NCBI GenBank assembly: GCA_946405675.1
Contig: CAMJIC010000030.1
Span: forward strand, 1-16,237
Length of the DNA: 16,237 nt
Source: an uncultured Clostridia bacterium
GTDB taxonomy: Bacteria > Bacillota > Clostridia > Lachnospirales > Lachnospiraceae
Direction: 5' to 3'
The notes under the pieces: model-generated
Databases searched by the model: none
What the model saw: the letters and a program-made list of their open reading frames with translations, nothing else
Told to the model about the DNA's origin: nothing
Shown: positions 5,725-12,368 of the stretch, in pieces
Layout of the letters: each line of letters starts with the position of its first letter
Numbering within the stretch: the first letter of the stretch is position 1
Made by a program: the position numbers and the translations under genes

Positions 5725-6792
5725 ATGGGAAAGCGAATCGTTCTGACCGGCGGGGGAACTGCCGGCCATGTGACACCGAATATTGCACTGCTCCCTTCCC
5801 TCCGGGACAAGGGATTTGAAATCTATTATATCGGTTCCTATTCCGGAATCGAATCCTCTTTGATCCAGAAGGAAAATATTCCCTACTACGGGATCTCTGT
5901 GGGAAAACTGCGCCGGTATTTTGACTGGAAGAATTTCACAGACCCCTTCCGCGTGATCCATGGCTTCTCCCAGGCACGCGCACTGCTCAAAAAGCTCAAG
6001 CCGGATGTGATCTTTTCCAAAGGCGGCTTTGTCAGTGTCCCTGTCGTCCGCGCTGCAGGCACGCTTCATATTCCTGCTATCATACACGAATCGGACATGA
6101 CGCCGGGGCTTGCGAACCGTCTCTCGATTCCCGCTGCCAGCAAAGTATGCTGCTCCTTCCCGGAAACCCTGAAGGAGCTTCCTGCGGATAAGGCAGTTCT
6201 GACCGGATCGCCGATCCGGCAGGAGCTTCTGCAGGGCAGCAAGGAAGCCGCGCTTGACTATCTGGGCTGGGAAGGCATGGACCGGCCGACCCTCCTTGTG
6301 ATCGGAGGAAGCCAGGGCTCCGCCGCGATCAACAAGGCCCTCCGGCAGGATCTCGACATCCTTCTGAAAGAGATCCGGATCATTCATCTGTGCGGAAAAG
6401 GAAATCTTGATGATTCCCTGCAGGGAAAAGAAGGGTATGTCCAGCTGGAGTACGTGTCCGATGAATTGAAAGACCTGTTTGCCCTGTCTGATTTTGTCCT
6501 GTCCCGCGCCGGGGCAAACGCGATCTGTGAATTGCTGGCGCTCAGAAAGCCGAATCTCCTGATCCCGCTGCCCGCCTCTTCCAGCAGAGGAGACCAGATC
6601 CTGAACGCAGAATCTTACCGGAAACAGGGATACAGCCTCGTACTCAAGGAAGAGCTCATGACGCCTGAGTCCCTGCTCAGTTCCCTGAAAGAACTGTACC
6701 GGGACAAGGAGAAATACATCGCCGCAATGTCCAGGAGCAATCAGGGGAATGCCATTGATAAGATCATGGAACTGATCTTATCGTGCTGCTGA
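5725..6792 (+). CDS. murG: UDP-N-acetylglucosamine--lipid I GlcNAc transferase MurG
   Basis: MurG adds GlcNAc from UDP-GlcNAc to lipid I, making the peptidoglycan precursor lipid II at the inner face of the membrane. The 355-residue length is usual. The N-terminal GT-B domain opens with the glycine-rich loop TGGGTAGHVTPN (8-19), followed by the strand with FSKGGFVSVPVV and the HESDMTPGLANR motif. The C-terminal domain has GGSQGSAAIN, the nucleotide-binding loop, and LSRAGANAICELLALRKPNLLIPLP, the UDP-GlcNAc site. The loop reads TAGH where E. coli has TGGH, a common variant in clostridia. The ATG at 5725 follows TAAGGAGA. The gene is not in a dcw cluster; it is followed after 27 nt by an aminotransferase gene, probably in one transcript. 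Confidence 0.95.
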   Translation: MGKRIVLTGGGTAGHVTPNIALLPSLRDKGFEIYYIGSYSGIESSLIQKENIPYYGISVGKLRRYFDWKNFTDPFRVIHGFSQARALLKKLKPDVIFSKGGFVSVPVVRAAGTLHIPAIIHESDMTPGLANRLSIPAASKVCCSFPETLKELPADKAVLTGSPIRQELLQGSKEAALDYLGWEGMDRPTLLVIGGSQGSAAINKALRQDLDILLKEIRIIHLCGKGNLDDSLQGKEGYVQLEYVSDELKDLFALSDFVLSRAGANAICELLALRKPNLLIPLPASSSRGDQILNAESYRKQGYSLVLKEELMTPESLLSSLKELYRDKEKYIAAMSRSNQGNAIDKIMELILSCC

Positions 6793-6819
6793 GAATCTGA
6801 ATGAGAATGGAGAAATACA

Positions 6820-7989
6820 ATGGAACAGCTTACATTTTCGAAACGGGCAATGACCTTCCAGGCCGGTATCTTCGCGATCCTGGATGAAAAGAAACGCCAG
6901 CTTCTGAAGGAGGGAAAAACGATCTACAATCTGTCGGTGGGAACCCCGGATTTCCCGACTCCGCCCCACATCGTCCAGGCGGTGAGTGAGGCTGCAAAGG
7001 ATCCGGAAAATTATAAGTATTCCCTGACCGACCGCCCCTTCCTGCTGAATGCGGTAAAGGACTTTTACCGGCGCAGGTTCCATGTCACGCTGGAGGATGA
7101 AGAGATCATGACGATCAACGGATCCCAGGAGGGCATGGCGCATATCGCGCTTGCGCTGTGTGATCCCGGCGATCTTGTACTGGTTCCGGATCCCGGATAT
7201 CCCATTTTCTCAATCGGACCGCAGCTGTGCTCGGCCACGGCCATTTCCTATGACCTGCTTCCTGAAAATGATTACCTTCCGGATCTTGACAAAATCCCCA
7301 ATGAAATCGCGGACCAGGCAAAGTATATTCTGGTCTCCTATCCCCTCAATCCGGTCTGCGCGACAGCGGATGACGCTTTTTACCTGCGCCTGATTGACTG
7401 GGCGAAGGCGCATCATGTCATCGTTATTCACGACAATGCTTACTCTGACATCATCTACGGTGGCCGCACGGGAAAGTCCTTCCTCTCCTATCCGGGTGCC
7501 AGAGATGTCGGGGTGGAATTCTATTCTCTGTCCAAATCCTACAACATGACAGGAGCCAGAACCTCACTCGTGGTGGGAAACAGGCGGATCGTCAAGGTCT
7601 TCCGGGATGTCAGGAGTCAATTCGATTACGGGATGTTCCTGCCCCTTCAGTATGGGATCGCCGCCGCCCTCAACGGTTCCCAGGACAGTGTCCGGAAGCA
7701 GTGCGCTGACTATGAAGAACGCATGAAGACCTTATGCCAGAGCCTCAGGGACATCGGCTGGGATGTACCGGATTCGAAGGGAACCATGTTTGTCTGGGCG
7801 CCGCTTCCCGGCGGACGGCGGGATTCCTTCGCCTTTACAATGGAGCTGATGGAGAAGTCCGGCGTTATCGTCACCCCCGGCGCCTCCTTCGGGAAACTGG
7901 GAGAAGGCTACGTCCGCATGGCGCTCGTCCTTCCTCCCGAAAAAATGAAGGCGGCCGCCGAAGCGATCCGCCTTTCCAAAATCCTGTAA
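6820..7989 (+). CDS. PLP-dependent class I/II aminotransferase
   Basis: A cytosolic fold-type I aminotransferase of 389 residues that transfers an amino group between an amino acid and a 2-oxo acid using pyridoxal phosphate. Visible marks are NLSVGTPDFPTPPHI at the start, TINGSQEGM for the cofactor phosphate, D205 and Y208 in HDNAYSD, the Schiff-base lysine K239 in SLSKSYNMTGAR, and the carboxylate-binding arginine in GYVRMAL. It resembles the LL-diaminopimelate/alanine-type transaminases. Its partner murG, 27 nt upstream, makes a role in cell-wall amino acid supply attractive but unproven. One departure: the usual YPNNPTG loop reads YPLNPVC, keeping the asparagine but losing TG. Start: ATG at 6820 with GGAGA upstream. 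Substrate cannot be read from sequence alone. Confidence 0.88.
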   Translation: MEQLTFSKRAMTFQAGIFAILDEKKRQLLKEGKTIYNLSVGTPDFPTPPHIVQAVSEAAKDPENYKYSLTDRPFLLNAVKDFYRRRFHVTLEDEEIMTINGSQEGMAHIALALCDPGDLVLVPDPGYPIFSIGPQLCSATAISYDLLPENDYLPDLDKIPNEIADQAKYILVSYPLNPVCATADDAFYLRLIDWAKAHHVIVIHDNAYSDIIYGGRTGKSFLSYPGARDVGVEFYSLSKSYNMTGARTSLVVGNRRIVKVFRDVRSQFDYGMFLPLQYGIAAALNGSQDSVRKQCADYEERMKTLCQSLRDIGWDVPDSKGTMFVWAPLPGGRRDSFAFTMELMEKSGVIVTPGASFGKLGEGYVRMALVLPPEKMKAAAEAIRLSKIL

Positions 7990-8017
7990 CGTCATGACCT
8001 GTCAATCAATGACTTAC

Positions 8018-8094
8018 TACGGCGAGGCTTTCCAACGCAGCAGATGAGCGTTTGGACAAGTCAGATGTACAAGTTATTCTGTAACAGATCCTTA
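8018..8094 (+). repeat. Second dispersed repeat family, copy C
   Basis: It begins TACGGCGAGGCTTTCCAACG, matching the left end of copy A (4881). It ends with AAGTTATTCTGTAACAGATCC, matching the right ends of A and B apart from scattered changes; the middle is more diverged. It fills most of the 174-nt gap between the convergent aminotransferase and MATE genes. I see no clear intrinsic terminator in that gap. Confidence 0.6.
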
Positions 8095-8163
8095 CCCTGC
8101 ACAGGATCCCCCGCCAGTTTCCTGTTGATTCAGTATACCATATGCAACGAGCCAAATGGGCAT

Positions 8164-9537
8164 TTATATCTTCTTGCTTTCCATCCGCCGAAGCTCCGGG
8201 AATACGGTCCGGATCATTGTCAGATAGCAGGCAAGGCCGCCGATCACATTCGACACAGGCTCCGCCATGAAAACTCCCTTTGTCCCCATATGGAAGGCAT
8301 AGGGGAGGAGAAAGGTCAGTGGCACTACGATCACTACCTTACGCAGGAGGGAGAAAAAAATCGCCTGCCGGCTCTTTCCTAGCGCTTTGAATGCCGACTG
8401 TCCTGTATACTGAAATGTCTGAAACACGAAAGCAAAGAAATAAATGTGCAGGGATGGCATCGCGTCCTTCAGAATTTCCCTGTCAGAGGTAAAGATCCCG
8501 ATCACAAGATCACTGCGCAGGATAATAAAGATCCATGCCAGCAGCGTGTAGGAAAAGCACAGGATCGTCAGAATCCTGATCGCATGCCTCACCCGCTTCG
8601 GTTTCCCGGCTCCGTAATTAAAGCTTATGACCGGAGACGCCCCGTCAGCAATTGCGAGGATCGGCGTGTCCATCAGCTGCCGGACTGAGGAAATGATGGT
8701 CATGACGCTGACATATACATCCCCTCCCGTTCTGGAAAGCACGCTGTTGCAGGAAACCGATACCAGGCTGTTGGTAAACTGCATCACAAAGGATGTCAGG
8801 CCCAGGCTGATGATCTGCCTGATCTGCCGCCCTGAAGACAGGAATTCCCTGATTCTCATCCTGACCAGCCTGCTCATGGTCTTTTTCGAACGAAGAAACC
8901 AGATTACGATACCTGCTGACACCGCCTGGGACAGGACTGTTGCGATCGCAGCTCCTCTGATCCCCAGCTTCAGGGTAAAGATGAATACCGGATCCAAAAC
9001 GATATTCATGACAGCTCCTGCCGCAATACTTATCATCCCGATCACCGGATATCCCTGAGCATTGATAAATGGGTTCATCCCGCCTGCGATCATGCTGAAC
9101 ACGGTTCCTGTCAGATATATGCTCAGATAGGAAGATGCCAGCGGAAGTGTTACTTCGGATGCTCCAAACAGCCTGAGCAGGGGTACCTGAAGCAGTTCTC
9201 CGCATGCCATGAGTATGATTCCAGTCATGATCTCCAGTCGAAAGGAGAGATTCATCAGCTTCTGGGCGCGCTGCGTCTCTTTCTTTCCAAACGCCATGGA
9301 AAATAAAGGTGCGCCGCCGGATCCATACAGGTTCGTAAATGCCGTGATCACCATAATCAGAGGAAAGCACAATCCTACCGCTCCGATGGCATCCGTACCG
9401 GCCTGGGGAATCCTCGCAATATAGATTCTGTCAACAATATTGTAAAGCAGGTTCAGAACCTGCGCCACAAGCATCGGAACCGCGCTTAACACGATACAAT
9501 GAAATACGCTTCCATGCTCAAAATCAATCTGTTTCAT
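8164..9537 (-). CDS. MATE-family efflux transporter
   Basis: A membrane antiporter of 457 residues with about 12 hydrophobic segments in two six-helix halves, expected to expel drugs or metabolites in exchange for Na+ or H+. Family marks are the start HGSVFHCIVLSAVPMLVAQ, the first-half motif NIVDRIYIARI, TNLYGSGGAPLFSMAFGKKE, the NPFINAQGYPVIGMIS segment and ISFNYGAGKPKRV in the second half. The ATG at 9537 has only AGGA close by, so the ribosome site is weak or short-spaced; the fit of the N-terminus to the family supports it. It is transcribed away from the K+ channel gene, and palindromic element B lies in the 193-nt divergent gap. The substrate is not predictable. Confidence 0.92.
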   Translation of the reverse strand: MKQIDFEHGSVFHCIVLSAVPMLVAQVLNLLYNIVDRIYIARIPQAGTDAIGAVGLCFPLIMVITAFTNLYGSGGAPLFSMAFGKKETQRAQKLMNLSFRLEIMTGIILMACGELLQVPLLRLFGASEVTLPLASSYLSIYLTGTVFSMIAGGMNPFINAQGYPVIGMISIAAGAVMNIVLDPVFIFTLKLGIRGAAIATVLSQAVSAGIVIWFLRSKKTMSRLVRMRIREFLSSGRQIRQIISLGLTSFVMQFTNSLVSVSCNSVLSRTGGDVYVSVMTIISSVRQLMDTPILAIADGASPVISFNYGAGKPKRVRHAIRILTILCFSYTLLAWIFIILRSDLVIGIFTSDREILKDAMPSLHIYFFAFVFQTFQYTGQSAFKALGKSRQAIFFSLLRKVVIVVPLTFLLPYAFHMGTKGVFMAEPVSNVIGGLACYLTMIRTVFPELRRMESKKI

Positions 9538-9596
9538 TTCCTGGCTTCTTTCATTCAGTCCTGATCTTATGGTAAACTCAATATGATACGAATCAG

Positions 9597-9680
9597 TAAG
9601 GAACTGTCACGAAATTAACTATGCAGATATCGGAAAACCAGACAAGTATATGCATAAGTGAATTCGTGGCAGATCCTAAG
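9597..9680. repeat. Second dispersed repeat family, copy B: small imperfect palindrome
   Basis: The two ends are inverted repeats of each other: TAAGGAACTGTCACGAA at the left and, read on the other strand from 9680, TTAGGATCTGCCACGAA, about 14 of 17 matching. The pairing continues weakly to the shared ATGCA. The interior GCAGATATCGGAAAACC to ATTCGTGGCAG matches copy A. An 84-nt palindromic unit without coding capacity resembles a very short MITE or a REP-like element. Confidence 0.65.
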
Positions 9681-9730
9681 TTGCGTCTCTGCCAGATGGG
9701 AGGCCGCAGGCCGGAAGGAGAAGGGTTATT

Positions 9731-11008
9731 ATGCGATCACCTGCTAAGGTACAATCTGCCAGACAAAGGATCTTCGAAGTCATCCAGATCGCCGGCGGGT
9801 CGGATCCGGCCAGCCGCGCATTTGACCGATGCATCATCACTCTGATCTTTTTGTCGATCGTGGTCACGACTGCCCAGACCTTTCATCTCCCTTCCTCCGC
9901 CAACCGCTTCCTCAGTATTCTGGAAGCAGTCTGCATGATTACATTTACGGTGGAATATGCCCTGCGTCTGTGGACTGCGGACCTGCTATATCCTGCTTCC
10001 CGCTTTCCCTATCTGAAGTTTGTCTTCTCGCCCCTTGCCCTGATCGACCTGTTTTCCATCCTTCCCTATTATCTGTCCGGCGTGATTCCTGCAGGAATGG
10101 TGGTCTTCAGGCTGATCCGGGTCGCCAGGATCCTGCGCCTGTTCCGCATCAACCAATACCTGGATCCGGTTTCCGCGATCCTGTCTGTCCTGAGGCGGAA
10201 GGCTACCATGATCTTTGCGTCACTGTTTCTGGTCTTCATCCTGTTGTTCTCGGCATCCTTACTGATGTATTACGCGGAGCATGACGCGCAGCCGGCCATT
10301 TTTAAAAATGCATTCTCCGGCCTGTGGTGGTCTGTCTCTACTCTTTCCACAACCGGATACGGGGACATTTACCCAGTGACTTTTCTTGGAAAAGCACTCG
10401 CCATTGTTATTACTCTGCTCGGCATGTGCATTGTTGCAGTTCCTACCGGCATTATTACAGCTGGCTTTATGGAAGCCGGCCGTTATACTGATCCGGGAAG
10501 CGGCGCCGCGGAAGCTCAGATGGCTTTTTCCGGAAATATACAGGACATTTCCACCCCTCAGACAACTGTCTTTGCGCCGGGGTTCGCCTGCGAGGAAGGG
10601 AGCATGGTTGAGCAGGTTCCCCTTGGCACCTTTGTTGGTCCATGCATCGTGGAGACAATGAACGGAGAGGTTACTGCGGAAAGGATAGGCGCGCTGATCA
10701 GCAAGGCATCCGGGGAATCCTCCCGGAGAATCCTCCTGCGCGGCGAAGTCAGCCTCACTGAAGAAGCAGCAAGCTTTCTCTCCATGTTTAAGGCACTGAT
10801 CGTCGGTTTTTCAGAAGGCCATTCCTCTGATCCTGAAAATGCCAAATCACATATCCTGCTGGCAGGACATGTGATCATCCTCAGCAATCTTGACCTCTCC
10901 GGAATCAACGATGGATCCTATATCCTCCATGCATCTCCGGTGCTGATACCCGGAGAGACGAAAGCTCCCTGCCGCGCATACCTGATGCCCTCCTCCCAGA
11001 TCCTGTAG
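9731..11008 (+). CDS. Voltage-gated-type K+ channel with C-terminal pseudo-cyclase (KynB-like) domain
   Basis: A 425-residue protein; the ATG follows AAGGAGAAGG. Residues 1 to about 255 are a six-helix channel. S4 carries regularly spaced arginines (FRLIRVARILRLFRI), the selectivity filter is TTGYGD at 207-212, and S6 is IVITLLGMCIVAVPTGII. The tail is not an RCK or cyclic-nucleotide domain. From DIS at 272 to the end it resembles PF04199 cyclase/kynurenine formamidase proteins: VPLGTFVGPC from 296, GEVTAERI, RILLRGEVSLTEEAA, HILLAGHVIILSNLDLSGINDG, and APCRAYL from 412. The family's metal-binding HxGTHxDxPxH block is absent or decayed to QTTVFAPGF, and the domain is about 155 residues rather than about 205. 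The channel assignment is secure. The tail homology rests on my recall of the family; its sensor role is inference. Confidence 0.85.
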   Translation: MRSPAKVQSARQRIFEVIQIAGGSDPASRAFDRCIITLIFLSIVVTTAQTFHLPSSANRFLSILEAVCMITFTVEYALRLWTADLLYPASRFPYLKFVFSPLALIDLFSILPYYLSGVIPAGMVVFRLIRVARILRLFRINQYLDPVSAILSVLRRKATMIFASLFLVFILLFSASLLMYYAEHDAQPAIFKNAFSGLWWSVSTLSTTGYGDIYPVTFLGKALAIVITLLGMCIVAVPTGIITAGFMEAGRYTDPGSGAAEAQMAFSGNIQDISTPQTTVFAPGFACEEGSMVEQVPLGTFVGPCIVETMNGEVTAERIGALISKASGESSRRILLRGEVSLTEEAASFLSMFKALIVGFSEGHSSDPENAKSHILLAGHVIILSNLDLSGINDGSYILHASPVLIPGETKAPCRAYLMPSSQIL

Positions 11009-11054
11009 AAATGGTCATTTCCTTTGATACACATCCATTGATTCACACAAGGAA

Positions 11055-11081
11055 AGATGGCTTCACTTCTGGAAGCCATCT
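11055..11081 (-). terminator. Terminator between convergent K+ channel and L,D-transpeptidase genes
   Basis: A perfect 10-bp stem (AGATGGCTTC at 11055-11064, GAAGCCATCT at 11072-11081) has a 7-nt loop. The minus-strand exit is TTTCCTTG, the plus-strand exit CGGGTATCC, so it suits the transpeptidase transcript better. It may still slow transcription from the channel side. Confidence 0.65.
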
Positions 11082-11111
11082 CGGGTATCCGGGTCATTTT
11101 ACGCATTTTTA

Positions 11112-12035
11112 TCAGTAGACGATGACCGGGTAATATACATACACTTCTTTATAAATGCGCTCTGCAGATTCCAGGGGAAGATTCACGCATCCATGGGATC
11201 CCCATGTCTTGTAAATCTGTCCTCCGAATTCTCCTCTCCATGTAGCATCATGCATTCCCTGGGAACCATTAAAGGCAATCCAGTATTCCACGGGCTGCTC
11301 GTACTTATTCCCATTCTTATCCGTATCCTTCAGCACGGTCGGGGATGCCTTGGACTGCACCTGGTATACGCCCTTCGTCGTTTCCGTATATCCATACGTT
11401 CCCGTCACGCAATCCGATTCAAAGATAATCTCATCGTTCTCTACCAGATATACCTTCTGTTCATCGATGCTCACCTCTACGTACTTTTTCCCGATCCCGT
11501 TCTTGGAGCTGTAAATGCATCCGGAATTCCACGCCGGGTCCACGATCTCCTCACCCTTGTCCGCCGCGTCTTCCAGATTGATCCGGCTCATCTCGATATT
11601 CATGTGCCAGCCACAGTTCGGCGTGGAGATCATCATCTTCACGCCCTTATGTGTCGTGAATGAAACATTCCCCATCTCCGTATCATATTTTTTCTTCAGG
11701 CCTTCCAGATACGCGCAGACCAGATCATTGTCCCAGATATAATATCCTGCCTGTGTCAGCCTTCTCCAGTCCTTTGTATCCTCTTCATCCAGTTCCTCAA
11801 ACTTTTCATCAAAACGGATCTTAATGTGGAAGGGAGCCGGCTTCGAATTTCCCCAGCTGTTGGGATCTTCTTCTGTCTGTTCCTCTTCCTGGGAACCATA
11901 TCCAGCCAGGGCATCCGCTGCCCAGACTGCCTGACCCTTGATACAAATGACCATGATCAGGCACAGGATAAGGGATACTGCAAAGACAGCTCTCCTGCCC
12001 GGGCTGATCTGTTCATTGTACTTGCTGAATCTCAT
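11112..12035 (-). CDS. Secreted L,D-transpeptidase (YkuD domain)
   Basis: A 307-residue exported enzyme that cross-links peptidoglycan stem peptides (3-3 links) or attaches residues to them, outside the membrane. The frame stays open to 12158, but I place the start at the ATG at 12035. AAGAGGA stands just upstream, the product then opens with a normal signal peptide (GRRAVFAVSLILCLIMVIC, likely cut after VWA), and the longer version would translate a palindromic repeat. The mature part has an acidic linker and a middle region without a recognised domain. The YkuD domain occupies about the last 120 residues, starting near YVEVSIDEQKVYLV. Catalytic motif: H262, then SHGCVNLP with H281 and nucleophile C283. 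No LysM or PG_binding_1 domain is visible. It is convergent with the K+ channel gene. Confidence 0.9.
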   Translation of the reverse strand: MRFSKYNEQISPGRRAVFAVSLILCLIMVICIKGQAVWAADALAGYGSQEEEQTEEDPNSWGNSKPAPFHIKIRFDEKFEELDEEDTKDWRRLTQAGYYIWDNDLVCAYLEGLKKKYDTEMGNVSFTTHKGVKMMISTPNCGWHMNIEMSRINLEDAADKGEEIVDPAWNSGCIYSSKNGIGKKYVEVSIDEQKVYLVENDEIIFESDCVTGTYGYTETTKGVYQVQSKASPTVLKDTDKNGNKYEQPVEYWIAFNGSQGMHDATWRGEFGGQIYKTWGSHGCVNLPLESAERIYKEVYVYYPVIVY

Positions 12036-12097
12036 ATTCTTCCTCTTAATGAATTTCCTTACGTCTGTCTTTCTTGTCTGCATATCCTTGCAATTAT

Positions 12098-12131
12098 CGT
12101 AACTGTTCAGAACCCGTTCTGAACAGTTACG
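12098..12131. repeat. Dispersed CTGTTCAG repeat, copy 4 (perfect palindrome)
   Basis: Perfect 16-bp arms, CGTAACTGTTCAGAAC (12098-12113) and its inverse (12116-12131), are separated by CC. This is the most complete copy of the family. It lies 63 nt upstream of the transpeptidase start, and on the minus strand GATAAT follows it directly, so it could cover a promoter. No other clear promoter is visible for that gene. Confidence 0.85.
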
Positions 12132-12240
12132 CATCGGGCGATGCTTCATACTTCGCATCCTGAATCGACCGATACCACGTGTTTGCGCTTTCGTACGCCC
12201 TCAGCAGCGAGTGCTTCGGGCTGTCCTGAACAGTAACCAT
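12127..12240 (-). CDS. Possible 37-codon reading frame or gene remnant
   Basis: On the minus strand an ATG at 12240 opens 37 codons ending in TAA at 12127. The middle reads SLLRAYESANTWYRSIQDAK and looks protein-like, but there is no ribosome binding site, and both ends fall inside repeat copies 4 and 5. It may be a leftover fragment of a gene caught between two repeats rather than an active gene. I do not recognise it. Apart from this and the repeats, the gap 12036-12368 shows nothing. Confidence 0.2.
   Translation of the reverse strand: MVTVQDSPKHSLLRAYESANTWYRSIQDAKYEASPDA
12210..12238 (+). repeat. Dispersed CTGAACAG repeat, copy 5 (half-type)
   Basis: Nearly identical to 853-882 (one base shorter), so two half-type copies lie more than 11 kb apart. 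On the minus strand it runs in the same direction as one arm of copy 4, so the two form direct repeats about 110 nt apart. It lies about 130 nt beyond the serS stop codon. Confidence 0.75.
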
Positions 12241-12368
12241 TTATCATCAATGCCCGCTGCACAGTTCTTCCACGAAACCAACCATGCAGCCTGCGCCGGG
12301 CGTTTTCTCAATATCAAGGAAAAAGACAAGCAGGATGAACGGTTATTCCCTGGCAGTCCCTGAACGCC

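Noticed and set aside
12036..12158. Longer N-terminus for the L,D-transpeptidase, starting at 12158
   Set aside because: It would translate the perfect palindrome at 12098-12131 and push the signal peptide inside the protein; the ATG at 12035 has a good ribosome site.
12164..12184. Second parS-like site around CCACGTG
   Set aside because: Only the central CACGTG fits; the flanks do not match the consensus.
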